From: Clitoria ternatea
Taxonomy: Eukaryota > Streptophyta > Magnoliopsida > Fabales > Fabaceae
Reading direction: 5' to 3'
Assembly (NCBI GenBank): GCA_037962975.1
Contig: CM075669.1
Location: forward strand, 248,099,351-248,163,350
Length of the DNA stretch: 64,000 bases
Below, piece after piece: positions 21,626-33,419 of the stretch. Under the pieces are notes generated by a model. The model searched no databases and was not told where the DNA came from. It saw only the letters and a program-made list of their open reading frames with translations. Positions within the stretch are counted from its first letter, which is position 1. Each line of letters begins with the position of its first letter. The translations under genes and the position numbers were made by a program.

Positions 21626-23012
21626 CACTTAAGAGAGTCAGGCTAGTTTGATTGAAAGCGCATGTTCTTTTTATATAGCCTTTGCTATCTTGGATTTCTT
21701 CCCCTTATTTTATTTTCTGTTGATTGTTGTGAATGTTTGTTCTTGTTTTAATTGTGTCTTGTTATTTGTTTCGTTGTCTATGTTTTGCATGTTTGTTGAA
21801 CCCTAGGGTAGAAGACCATGTTACTTTTCTGCAATCGTTGAACCCTAGGGTAGACGACTTTGTATATTTGTTCTGTGTTTATTCTTTGTGCAGAATGGGG
21901 TAAGGTAAAAGGTATTGAATGCCCTTCCACACACTACACTCACAATTACTTGCACACATCTATGAGTGGCGCCCTATACCCGGGCCCTAAATGAAGCTTA
22001 AGTTAGGAGAGGTTGGTAACGGAATCGTATGGGATGTACTTCCTATCCGGTGTTCGTGAGAACCTCAACCAGAGTTTGACCTCTCATGATATACGCACCT
22101 AGTGGATTCCCCATTGTTTGCGTCCCTGTCATGGTTAGGATCTTGGCTCTGGTGACCTTCTAAATGTCTAGTGGAAACCACCCGGTGTGGAGAGTCACTT
22201 TTAGACAAGCCATAGGGCCTAGAAAAGACTTTCAACAAAACCCTACCTAGGCCACAAAAGGGCAAACTTTACTTTACCTTACGTCATTTTTGCTTTCCCT
22301 TTTATCCAAAAAAAAATGAATTATCTACCACCCTTAGATTTACTGAGTTTTTGAAATAATGACTCGTTTTGGAACACACAGTATTCTTCGGATGAATAGA
22401 TAATCCTCTTTTGGTCGTGTACCTCTGAGTCCTGAGTCATAGATTTTCCTAATTGTCAAAAAAAAATATAACTTTATTTCCGCTCCAACGGGGGGCGTCG
22501 ATGATGATTAGAAAATTATGACTATTGCGACTTAGACCCTTGGTAATCGTTGTTTCCCAAAAAAATTTTGCTTTACGTTAAATCAATGGGGAAGTACCGA
22601 TTCCAAAACATGACAGCAACTAATTTCTTTTCCTTATCCTCATTTCGTGGAAGGTTATTTAGAACTTAACGAATACCCTTTGAGTATCTATGGAAATTAA
22701 CATGGGATTGAACTTAAGAAATGAGGGCTGTAACTACCCGAAGAAAATGTTTGAGCTTGAGGCTCCCGCCTCAGGATGAAAGATTTCTTCTGTCTTCACA
22801 ATTATCCCATATTAATTTCCATGTTTACCATACCTAGTACTTTTGAATGATAAGTTCTAAGGAATAGTCAAAGGATACTCGCCAAAGCCTGTAATTGCTT
22901 CCCACGACATTCTCCTTCTTTCTATTTCCATCTAACATTTTTGTTTTTTTAAAAAAGAGACACAGGCGTCACGGGTAGGCATCCTTACCAGACCCGGCTC
23001 CAAAGGAAACTC
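21626..23012 (+). other. O1 leader between PBS and gag
   Basis: About 1.4 kb without a convincing ORF. A short direct repeat GTTGAACCCTAGGGTAGA occurs near 21797 and 21837. Several A-rich runs follow. Ogre elements usually carry an extra ORF1 here; I see none. Confidence 0.6.
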
Positions 23013-25171
23013 ATGGCTGAGGCAGAAGCTATTGACGGAGACTTTAGAACCGAGTTCGATCAGTTGAAAGAGCGAGTGGCGGAGTTAACTAAACTTTTAG
23101 AAAAGTAACTCACAGAAGAAGGCTCCTCTGCAGGTATTGAGGACGCCCAACAGTAGCCTGCCACCGTGCCACCCCCGTTGGTTCTGACCCAGCAAGAACC
23201 CAACTCACTAACACAATGACACCCCCTCTCACCATTCATGTCGGAAGACCTAACCCTACCATGGAGGCCCAGCCACCTTACAGTTAGTCTTATGCACAAC
23301 AGCATACATTTGTCGGTCCTGACGGCAACCCAGTACCTTTTCCACTTTATGGCCTACCACCGAGGTACTATCCCCCGCTCGCTAACTAACAAGACGCCCA
23401 CGATCAGCAAGCGATGAATCCTCATGCTTCATACCCCACCCAGCCAAACATGCCACCACTCCACCAAACCCAAAACACGCAAGCCCATGACCCATAAGCC
23501 TACCAAACCCAAAACACACAGACCCATGACCCACAAACCTACCAAACCCAAAACACACAAGCCCCGATGGCCCAGCCAACCTACAACGCACAAGCCCAAA
23601 ACACACGAGCCCAGATGATCCAGCCGACTTATGCTGTACAAACTATGGCCCAACCCCAAGGTCCTTCACTAAATACAGGCCTACTGAACTAGTCCCATAC
23701 GTTACCTCCTTTCAACCAGCCACTCGGCTATCCATACGGATACGCGACCCCCTATATGACCAATCTCCAAGATACAACGCGCATGATGAACCCGGTAGCC
23801 GGTCATAGCACGGTCGTAGCTCCCCAAAAGGAAAAGATAGAAATCTTAGAAGAGCGTTTGAGAATGATAGAAGGCGCTGGAGGTTTTGGAATGATAGATG
23901 CTTCTGAGCTATGCCTAGTCACAAATGTTGTCCTCCCTCCCAAATTCAAAATGCCTGACTTCGACAAGTATCAGGGAATGACTTGTCCAAAGAACCATCT
24001 CACGATGTACTATCGAAAGATGGCATCCTACTCTTCTAACGACCAACTGTTGATCCACTGCTTCCAAGATAGTTTGGCAGGGGCCGCTCTTACATGGTAT
24101 GCTCACCTTGAGCGAAACCATATTCGCTGTTGGAAGGACCTGGCAGATGCCTTTCTTAGGCAATACAAGTATAATATGGATATGGCACCCAACAGGGTTC
24201 AATTATAAAATATGGTGAAGAAGGATAGTGAAACGTTTAAGGAGTATGCCCAACGCTGGAGAGAAACAGCGGCACAAGTGGACCCCCCATTATCGGAAAA
24301 AGAGATAATCGCAATGTTTATTGACACACTCCCATCACCTTTCTATGGCAAGATGATTGGTAGTGTTTCATCCAACTTCTCCGATATTGTGACTATTGGG
24401 GAAAGGGTGGAGAGCGGAATACGAACAGGAAAGATCACTCAGGGCCCATCTAGGGCAAGCATGACAAGAAAGCCGGCGCCTGGGAGAAGGGATGGAGAAA
24501 CTAATGCCATCTCTTCTAATCAAAAGACGGCTCTATCAAGACCATTTGCCCCTACCATGATTCAAGCTCCCAATCCTTATGTGGCCGCTGCCGCACAGGG
24601 CCCGACAGCTTATACTCCCCACTTCCGTCCGCCTATGGTAAGAGCACCAATGCCATAACCCATGCCATACAATCATCTGCAACAAGCGATTCGACCACCT
24701 GATCATAATCAGGATACGAGAAACCCCAACAATGAGCGCACCCCTGTGCAGTTCGATCTAATTCTCATAACATATACCAAACTTTTACCAACCCTCGTTC
24801 AAAAGGGTTTGGTAGCTCTATGCCCCATGAGGCCGTTGCAACCTCCTTACCCAAGGGGGTATGACCCAAACGCTCATTGTGATTACCATGCTGGGGCACC
24901 AGGGCATTCTATAGAAAATTGCATGGCTTTGAAATATAAAGTGAGAGATTTGATCAAAGCTGACTGGATTAATTTTCGGGAAGGAAGCCGTAACGTGACC
25001 ACAAATCCCCTGCCCAATCATGGAGGTTCAGAAGTTAATGCCGTGGTGGCCGATATTGAAGATGGTTCTGATAATAATACTGATTTGGTGATCACTTGCC
25101 CGCTGGACCAAGAGCTCAGTAATAGGGAGGTTGTCGAACTCCCTTCGATTTTAAATGATTCACCGAAATAA
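23013..25171 (+). pseudogene. O1 gag remnant (Ogre/Tat type)
   Basis: The likely start is ATG at 23013 (MAEAEAIDGDF...), but that frame stops at 23106-23108, and a frame change leads to the main part from 23756. The main frame runs to 25171 with in-frame TAA at 24206-24208 and 24656-24658. The middle part has the capsid wording expected of the family (LTMYYRKMASYSSNDQLLIH, EYAQRWRETAAQV). The C-terminal part has a CDYHAGAPGHSIENC zinc-knuckle-like motif (C-X2-H-X5-H-X4-C), typical of Ogre/Tat Gag. No protease or RT follows. CAA-to-TAA change is the simplest explanation for the first stop. Confidence 0.85.
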
Positions 25172-27040
25172 TTTGCCATTGCCTCAAAGTCTTGTTTATC
25201 CCTCTGCTATGCTTAAGGCTTTGGGATTTTTCATGTAATAAGGGCGAAAGAAAACTTGTTTTACCAGTCAATCAATAAATGCGTATCGAAATTCTCATCC
25301 CTTTATCCTTGCTTTTGACTTCATTCTCTTTAACTTGCTTTTCCTTTCTCTTCTTTATTTTGCCATTGCAGATCCAAAAATGATCCTCTTAAGACTAGTG
25401 AAATCACAATCACGCTTCACGATTTTGATTACCCAGTCGACTATGCCGACAAAGAAGGTAAGGGAAACCTGTGAGCCACCGCACAAGTTAACAAGATTGT
25501 TAGAACAAGAGGTTAAAAAATACCCTTAAGTCAAGAACAACTGAAGGAATCACGGGGGCAATCTATCAGAAGGCATTAGTAATTTTGTTTCAGGACGTGG
25601 AAGGAATCTATGGAATGACAACATGGCCAAGTCCCGAATTGGACAAGTGGTAGGCCAGTCATTTAAGGAAACCTCAACAGTTACCAGCATATATAGGGCA
25701 AATTGCTTATGCCTATAAGTGTAAACACAATTGAGGAAGACTTTGCCAAAAAAAAACACAAAAAAAATAAAAATAAAAAAATACAAAAAAATGAAAAATG
25801 AAAAATAGAGTCAAGCTTGAAGTCCAATGCACATACCAAGCGGGGAAAGCTGGTTACGTCCAGATCATCAAGCAAGCTGTCATTTTCTGTATTGGGGGAA
25901 TGAATGTCGATAGGTCAAAAACTTGCATTCTTGTCGTCAACAACACCTCAACCTTAAAGGGTACGCCATTCCTCATGCCCATGTAACCAAGGAAATAGTC
26001 TATCAGATTGAGTCATTGCATCATCAAGGGGATAAAAAACAAAACAAAACAAACAAAGAAGGGCAAACAAAAAAAATCAAAAAAAAAGAAAATAAAGGCC
26101 AAAATGATGACTTGAAGTAATCCCCTCTCATTGATGCCAAAAGACTCACCAATATTTCCTTGGGTGCATAGCATAGGAGTGGAGTCTCCTATTTGAAGTG
26201 ACATCAGTTCCCCAAAGGATCAAACTTGGAAAGGCTGGGCAGACTCAATTGGAGTGTAATCAGTTTCAAAACCTTTTACTGTAAAGGATGAGCCAAAAAT
26301 GAACAAGAAGAGAAAAACACATGAAAAGATCGCTAGGCTGAAAACCTGAAAAGGGTGGCCTAGGCAAAAGTTAGAGCAACCCGGTGAGTTGAAAACCTGA
26401 AAAGAGGGCTCAGGTAAAAAATTAGGGTTAAGATTTTGGCAGAGTAACTAAAGTTCCCAATGCAAAACGTGCAAACTGAGGCATGTGGACCATGGTTAAA
26501 CTACCCTCTCAAAGGCAGAGTTAAACGATGTACTTGAGGTCGTGACGTGGGATTAAGGTTCTCACTAGTCTCAGGAATTCACTGGAGGATCCTCGAACCT
26601 TCCCTATTTCTCCTGGCCTTGACCTGTCCTATGTAACTTCATTCCATCCTATCTATTTTCCCCTTTGTCCATTCTCTATATTCTGTTTGACATACATGAA
26701 TAAAATTTATCCTTTTTCGATACGTGTTATAAATTGCATTGATCTGATAAAACATTGTGTTTTTATAAAAATAAAATGAAAGAATGGTGAACATTTAAAG
26801 TCGTAAGGGACAAGACGCTCCCACTGCTTGACCTCGTCTTAGACAATCATCACAAAGACTCAGCCAGGCACGCGCTTCAAAGCTATGATCGCCTCTTTGA
26901 TTCTCCTCTGTCCATGAGTTATCCTAAGGGCCGCGGTTTCACAGGACCTACCCAGTTTTTGAATGTATCTTTGCACTACTTACCCTTTTTTCTGCAGGTT
27001 ATTACAACAGACAGTCATGTCGAGCATTGACGCCTCAATC
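25172..27040 (+). other. O1 region where pol would be expected
   Basis: About 1.9 kb with no recognisable protease, RT, RNase H or integrase motif in any frame. It has A-rich runs at 25740-25800 and 26036-26095 and a repeated GGCTGAAAACCTGAAAAG tract (near 26336 and 26388). I read it as spacer of a pol-less element. Confidence 0.6.
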
Positions 27041-27063
27041 AAGTCCTTTTCCTCAATGGAACC

Positions 27064-27460
27064 GCAGCTGCCAAAACTAGAATCTTTCAAGTCTTCTCCT
27101 TAATCGCCAAAGTTGACACTTCTCAGAACTCCTTCCTCAAGTCGCCAAAGTTGGCAATTCTCAAAGTCTTCTCCTTAATCGCCAAAGTTGGCACTTCTCA
27201 GAACTCCTTCCTCAAATCGCCAAAGCTGGCACCTCTCAAAGTCTTCTCCTTAATCGCCAAAGTTGGCACTTCTCAGAATTCTTTCCCCAAATCGCCGAAA
27301 TTGGCATTTTTAAAAAAATCTCTTCTTCAACCCCCAAAGTTGACACTCTTCAGAATCCCTTCCAAATCGCCAAAGTTAGCACCTCTCAAAGTCTTTTCCT
27401 CAACTGCCAAAGCTGACACTTTTTCAAACTCCTTTCCAAGGATTCTACCTAATACATTCT
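27064..27460 (+). repeat. O1 array 1: about 33-34-bp repeats with GCCAA-AG-TTGGC hairpins
   Basis: Roughly ten degenerate copies of a unit containing TCGCCAAAGTTGGCAC and CTCAAAGTCTTCTCCTT, or alternately CTCAGAACTCCTTCC. This gives a higher-order pair of about 67 bp. Each unit has 5-bp arms GCCAA/TTGGC around AG. Confidence 0.8.
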
Positions 27461-27769
27461 GACAGTCAAGCGTATCTCCTTCCCAAGCCCAAGGATAGTT
27501 TCCAGTAAAACTTTCCCCCAGTAGAATCACCAAACTCTCCCCAGTGAGCCTACAATTCAGATCATCTTCTCCCACTAGTAAGAACATTTTCTAATCAGGC
27601 TTAGAAGAACTCTCCCCAAAGGGCCCAACACACTTCTCTCAGTAAATCCACACATACCAGGTGAACCCCAGATTTTCCCTTCCCAATCAAGGGGCGATGC
27701 TCGAGCCATCAATCCTTCTCCAGTGGAACTACACTTCCCAGACAAATCAAACTGGGGCATCACCCTAGG

Positions 27770-28385
27770 ATCATGTCTTCTCATTCAAGGGGCAGCTTCC
27801 TAAGGTTTCGAAGCAGATAGTTTAAACTGAGGCATCACCCCAGGTTCATTCTCTTTCACCCAAAGAGGCAGTACCCCGAACCATCAATCTTTCCCTAGTA
27901 GAAATACATTTCCTAAACAACTCAACCTAGGGCATCTCCCCAGATTTCTTTTGTTCATTCAAGGGGTAGTTCCCCAACAACCTTCAAATCATGTCAAACT
28001 GGGGCATCACCTCTGGTCCATTCTCTTTCCGCCAAAGGGGCAGTTCCCCAAGGCTCCTTCAGACCATCTCAAACTGGGACATCACCCCAGATTTATTCAG
28101 TCAAGGGGGCAATTCCCCAAGATTCCTTCAAAATATGTCAAACTAGGGCATCACCCCAGGTTCACTCTCTTTCATTCAAGGGGGCAATTCCCCAAGATTC
28201 CTTCAAAATATGTCAAACTGGGGCATCACCCCAGGTTCACTCTCTTTCATTCAAGGAGTCATTCCCTAAAGACTCCTTCAAATCATGTCAAACTGGGGCA
28301 TCTTCCCAGGCTTCTTCTATTCCAGTTAAGGGGCAATTCCCCAAGAACCTTCAGTCATGTCAAACTGGGGCATCGCCAAGAGCCT
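27770..28385 (+). repeat. O1 array 2: about 60-90-bp repeats with GGGGCATCACCCC hairpins
   Basis: Copies of CAAACTGGGGCATCACCCCAG alternate with AAGGGGGCAATTCCCCAAG. Both contain GGGG/CCCC arms around 5-nt loops. About eight degenerate units, the last near 28370. Confidence 0.8.
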
Positions 28386-28440
28386 TTAAGTCCAGTGAGT
28401 TAATTTGGATGAGACGTCCTGTTAGCTCCTCTAATCTCTG

Positions 28441-29790
28441 CATTTCCAGTCGCCTATTCAAGCACCCTTTACTTTCCATTCACCTATTCAGGCACCCTTT
28501 ACTTTCCAGTCACCTATTCAGGCACCCTTTACTTTCCATTCGCCTATTCAGGCACCCTTTACTTTCCATTCGCCTATTCAGGCACCCTTTACTTTCCATT
28601 CGCCTATTCAGGCACCCTTTACTTTCCATTCGCCTATTCAGGCACCCTTTACTTTCCATTCACCTATTCAGGCACCCTTTACTTTCCAGTCGCCTATTCA
28701 GGCACCCTTTACTTTCCAGTCGCCTATTCAGGCACCCTTTACTTTCCATTCGCCTATTCAGGCACCCTTTACTTTCCAGTCGCCTATTCAGGCACCCTTT
28801 ACTTTCCAGTCGCCTATTCAGGCACCCTTTACTTTCCATTCGCCTATTCAGACACCTTTTACTTTCCATTCGCCTATTCAGGCACCCTTTACTTTCCATT
28901 CGCCAATTCAGGCACCCTTTACTTTCCAGTCGCCTATTCAGACACCCTTTACTTTCCATTCGCCTATTCAGGCACCCTTTACTTTCCATTCGCCTATTCA
29001 GGCACCCTTTACTTTCTATTCGCCTATTCAGGCACACTTTACTTTCCATTCGCATATTTAGGCACCCTTTACTTTCCATTCGCCTATTCAGGCACCCTTT
29101 ACTTTCCATTTGCCTATTCAGGCACCCTTTACTTTCCAGTCGCCTATTCAGGCACCCTTTACTTTCTATTCGCCTATTCAGGCACCCTTTACTTTCCGTT
29201 TGCCTATTCGGGCACCCTTTTCCTTTCCAGTCGCCTATGCAGGCACCCTTTTATTTTCCATTTGCCTATTCAGGCACCCTTTACTTTCCAGTCGCCTATT
29301 CAGGCACCCTTTACTTTCCATTCGCCTATTCAGGCACCCTTTACTTTCCAGTCGCCTATTCAGGCACCCTTTACTTTCCATTTGCCTATTCAGGCACCCT
29401 TTACTTTCCAGTCGCCTATTCAGGCACCCTTTACTTTCCATTCGCCTATTCAGGCACCCTTTACTTTTCATTCGCCTATTCAGGCACCCTTTACTTTCCA
29501 TTTGCCTATTCAGGCACCCTTTACTTTCCAGTCGCCTATTCAGGCACCCTTTACTTTCTAGTCGCCTATGCAGGCACCCTTTTACTTTACATTTGCCTAT
29601 TCAGGCACCCTTTACTTTCCAGTCGCCTATTCAGGCACCCTTTACTTTCCATTCGCCTATTCAGGAACCCTTTACTTTCCATTCGCCTATTCAGGCACCC
29701 TTTACTTTCCATTTGCCTATTCAGGAACCCTTTTTCTTTCCAGTCGCCTATGAAGGCAACCTTTACTTTCCAGTCTACCAGGGGTCAATC
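28441..29790 (+). repeat. O1 array 3: 30-bp minisatellite, about 45 copies
   Basis: Head-to-tail 30-bp units, exactly two per 60 bases from 28441 to 29220, built from CATTCGCCTATTCAGGCACC plus CTTTACTTTC. Main variants are CCATTCG, CCAGTCG and CCATTTG. Each unit contains GCCT-ATTC-AGGC. Because 30 is a multiple of 3 and the unit has no stop in several frames, long ORFs (517 codons from 28409) arise on both strands; I treat these as by-products. Tandem repeats in the 3' untranslated part of Ogre elements are known to seed satellites (family knowledge). Confidence 0.95.
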
Positions 29791-29943
29791 CCGATCTTCT
29801 CACCTCCTGTCAACTGAAAACTTCAAGTGTCAATTTCTAGGTTTTCTCCCTCATCTGATACTATGCCAAAGTTGTTCACGTCTTTACTCCCTTTCCATTT
29901 CAAAAGCAAGAAGAAAATTCATGCTTTTCTCATGGAAAAGAAG

Positions 29944-29957
29944 TAAAGAGGGGCATC
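29944..29957 (+). other. O1 polypurine tract
   Basis: TAAAGAGGGGCATC on the plus strand, directly abutting the right LTR. The orientation is that of a plus-strand element, although the LTR it touches is inverted. Confidence 0.8.
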
Positions 29958-32900
29958 TGTGAACACCTATTTCAGTCCATCCACAAGTGAAAAAGATTCA
30001 CACAAAAAAAAACAAAAAAACAAAAAAACAAAAAAACAAAAAAAAAGATTTTTAAAAAAACAAAAAAAACAAAAAAAAAGATTTTTTAAAAAAAACTTAC
30101 TCAGAAATGATCATTTCCGAGTGAGATGACTCGGAATGATCATTTCTGAGTAAGGGACATCCGAGTGGGACGTGGCCGAATGCTGTGTCTCCAAATAGAG
30201 AGTTTCCAAGTGGGCCTCAACTGTCAAGAAATTTTCAAATGAAAATTCCAGGTTCTGAGTGAGAACAAGGTCAGTTCCGAGTAAATCCTTCAAGCAGAGG
30301 TTCTGAGTGTCATTTTTGAAGTTATTCCGAGTGAATGCTTCAAACAGAAACAAGATCCGAGCCAAATACTTCTGATTGAAACAATACTAAGTCACTCCCT
30401 CTTCAGTCAGCACCGAGTGAATCCTCTTCAGTCAGAACCGAGTTGAGTCACTCTCTTAGTCAACACCGAGTCATTCTCTTCAGTTTCCAGTCAGCACCAA
30501 ATGAGAGCTTTCACCCATTTCCGAGTCATCCTTTCACCCAATTCCGAGCCATTTTTTAACAATTCCCGAGCCATTCTTTCACCCATTTCCAAGTCATCCT
30601 TTAACCATTTCCGAGTCCCTTTCCACTCAATTTCCGAGCCATTTTTAGCCATTTCCGAGCCATTCTTTTAGCTAATTCCGAGTCATCTTTCACCCAACTC
30701 CAAGTGAATGCATCCGAACTGTTGATTGACGAGTGAAACCATTCCTAAGGACGATTCCCGAGTGAAAACAACCGAATAGAATGATTGACGACCGAAGGAA
30801 ATTCCTAGTGAGAAGCTAGTCGGGTTTCCGAATGAATGTGTCCGGGTGGAGTGAAGAAAGAGTCGACTGAATGACTCCCACAGGTCTTTCCGAATAGTTC
30901 ATTTCCAGGAGCCGGGTGAGACATTTTAGGAGGTACCGATTGAAACCATTCCGAGCCCGACTCCTGAGTGATTTGATTTCGAGTAGAATATTTCTGAAGT
31001 TCCGATTGAATCAATTAAAAAAGGACTTCCAGAAGCTCCTGACTGAATCAAGTAGAGATACCGAATGGATGCTTCAAGTAGAAGCACTGCCGAGCAAAAC
31101 CCTCTAATTGAAGTAATTCTGATTGAATACTTCAAACCGTGACGCTACTAAGCAAACCCGCGCAAGGTTTCTCCGAATGGTTCATTTCCATAAAGATATC
31201 TGAGTAAAACAGTGGTTCAATTCCAAAGCAAATCCGAGTTAAGAAGGACTTCTCGCTTGAGCGAGCCTTTCTCCGCTTGAGCGAAATGAGTTTCCTTCAA
31301 CAAACGCTTAAGCGAAATAAACTCTCGCTTAAGCGGAATAGATTCTCGCTTGAGCGAAAGATGGACAGTGAGCTACTGGAGTGTTTTCGCTTAAGCGAGA
31401 AACTCTCGCTCAAGCGAAGTGGAGAGAAAATTTAGCATCAGGGGTCTTCACTCTTAACACCGACCGGTTTTCTCCTAAAAACCGACCCCTCAACTCAACA
31501 CCGAGCAAAGATTTCACTCGGCCTTGTGTACAAGAGAGACCTTTCCTACTCGGATTATGTCCCACTCTGGATGAATACTGACTGAGAGGCTAATCCGAGT
31601 CATCCTCTCTCCGAAGCATTCATGGAGGAGAAGACTCCGAAGCATTAGGAGAAGAAGGAGAGCTTCCTAAACCACACTATCCACTCTCAACACTGCCCTC
31701 TCTTCACTCGGCCCTGCCCCCTTCAAATCTTCTTCACACAGCCCTCACCACACCGTCTCACTCTCCCTTTAAACCAACAGTTCTCCTTCCTCTTCCTCTC
31801 TTCACTCGGTCCGGCCCCTCTCTCCTTCCCCAACTCCATACTGCCCTCACCAACACCATACACTGTCCCTCTCTACACCACACACACCGTACAGCCCCTC
31901 TATCTTCTCCACACCGTCCTCCTACCCACCAACATCGTCCCAGCTCTTCCTAAACCTCTCCACACCGTCCTCCTTCTCATCTCCAACCGTCCTAACACAC
32001 TCCCCTCCGTCCTCTCCTCCCTCTCATACACCGTACAGCCCCTCTCTCCTCTCCACTCTGTCCTCCTTCCAACCGTCCAGCACCCTTCTCTTTCCCTCTA
32101 AACACCTTCAAACTCCTCTCAAACCCCCACTGTCTTTCTCCCTCGGTCAGTCCCTTTCTCACTCGGTCGGTCTCTTCCACCTTCAGTCAGTTTCTGACCC
32201 CCTCTACAGTCTCTTACTCCATCACTCAGTATTCCACTTTTCACTCGGTATTTAATTTTTCACTCGGTTTTCTCTTCTCCCACTCGGTTTTTCCATTTTT
32301 TACTCGGTTTTCTATTTTTCAACTTAAATAAATTTCTGTTATTTTCTTTTCTTTTCTTTTTTACCCCTTCCTAGGTTCGTAATAAATAAATAACAAAAAA
32401 CAAGTGTTTCACGTTCAGACTATCCAAAAAAACATCATCCACCATTAATCTTTTAGCCTCTTCCTAAAAAAAACATCACCAAAGAACTACGTAACCCTGA
32501 TTTCTTGGTAACTCAAGAATACGTAGGAGCAGGACTTTAAATCCTGTCGAGCCCATCTCTTTTTTTATCCCCACCTTTCCTATTTCGTTCCTATTTTATT
32601 TCCTTTACGTTTCCATTGTAACCGCTCTTTATCAATCCCATGAAAATCAATTTAGACGTGACGTCTTGTTGATTTTCCTATAAGGAACGAGATACTTGGG
32701 ACGAGACGTCCCGCTTATCCCCTTCCCAATCTCTGACCCCGTGTCTTGATTAAATTCCATGAAAATCAATTTAGACGTGACGTCTTGTTGATTTTCCCAT
32801 AAGGAACGAGATACTTGGGACGAGACGTCCCGCTTATCCCATTTCCAATCTCTGACCCCGTGTCTTGATTAAATTCCATGAAAATCAATTTAGACGTGAC

Positions 32901-33419
32901 GTCTTGTTGATTTTCCCATAAGGAACGGGATACTTGGGACGAGACGTCCCGTTTATCCCCTTCCCGTTTCTAACCCCATATGTGATTAAGGGATGACTAA
33001 TTTAGACGCGACGTCTTGTTAGCATCCCTCCCTTTCTCTATTTTTATATCAAAGCCGAGGTTAATTTGGACGTGACGTCCTGTTGACCTACACTCTATGT
33101 TTATCCAGTTTGTTCCTTCCATTTCCTTCTGTTTTTACACAAAGTACAACAATAAAAGGGAAGAAATAAAATATCTTTTGTAAGGCTATTTATGTTGCGC
33201 ATTTTCAATCTTGGTACTGTTTCTGACAGGTGATGTAGGGTGCTAATACCTTCCCTACTCGTAACCGACTCCCGAACTTGAATCTCATTTTTAAACCAGT
33301 GCTTTCACTGAACTTAGTTTTTTTCCAATGTTTTTCCTATGGATAAAAACGTTGGTGGTGACTCCCTGTTTCATACTAGTTTTCTTCCTCGCCGCGCCGT
33401 CACGATCCCGGTCGCGACA
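29958..33419 (-). repeat. O1 right LTR, inverted (3462 bp)
   Basis: Reverse complement of 17847-21605. It starts (plus strand) TGTGAACACC and ends GGTCGCGACA. Over the outer 560 bp I count about 14 differences by eye, mostly transitions. It lacks roughly 310 bp present in the left LTR (about 19665-19975); the join lies near 31608-31625. Confidence 0.92.

Larger units (their letters stand above)
17847..33419 (+). mobile_element. O1: Ogre/Tat-type, gag-only element with inverted LTRs
   Basis: Interior reads on the plus strand: PBS at 21608, gag remnants 23013-25171, no pol, three tandem-repeat arrays (27064-29790) and a PPT at 29944-29957. The left LTR (17847-21605) is in the expected orientation. 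The right LTR (29958-33419) is inverted, so the element starts TGTCGCGACC and ends GGTCGCGACA. Outer flanks TATAC (17842-17846) and TATAA (33420-33424) look like a target duplication with one change. Gag wording and PBS point to the Ogre branch of Tat. With gag but no pol it resembles TR-GAG-type non-autonomous elements (established class) that use enzymes of a relative. Confidence 0.85.

Noticed and set aside
28441..29790. CRISPR-like array
   Set aside because: Units of 30 bp are contiguous with no unique spacers and lie inside a plant retrotransposon; this is a minisatellite.
28409..29962. 517-codon ORF as a repeat protein gene
   Set aside because: The frame exists only because the 30-bp unit is stop-free; other frames and the other strand are open too. 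No start context or flanking gene structure supports it.
17847..33419. Two independent Ogre-type insertions in opposite orientation
   Set aside because: The PPT abuts the inverted LTR exactly, the outer flanks nearly match as a 5-bp duplication, and no second PBS or interior is present. One aberrant insertion is simpler, though not proven.
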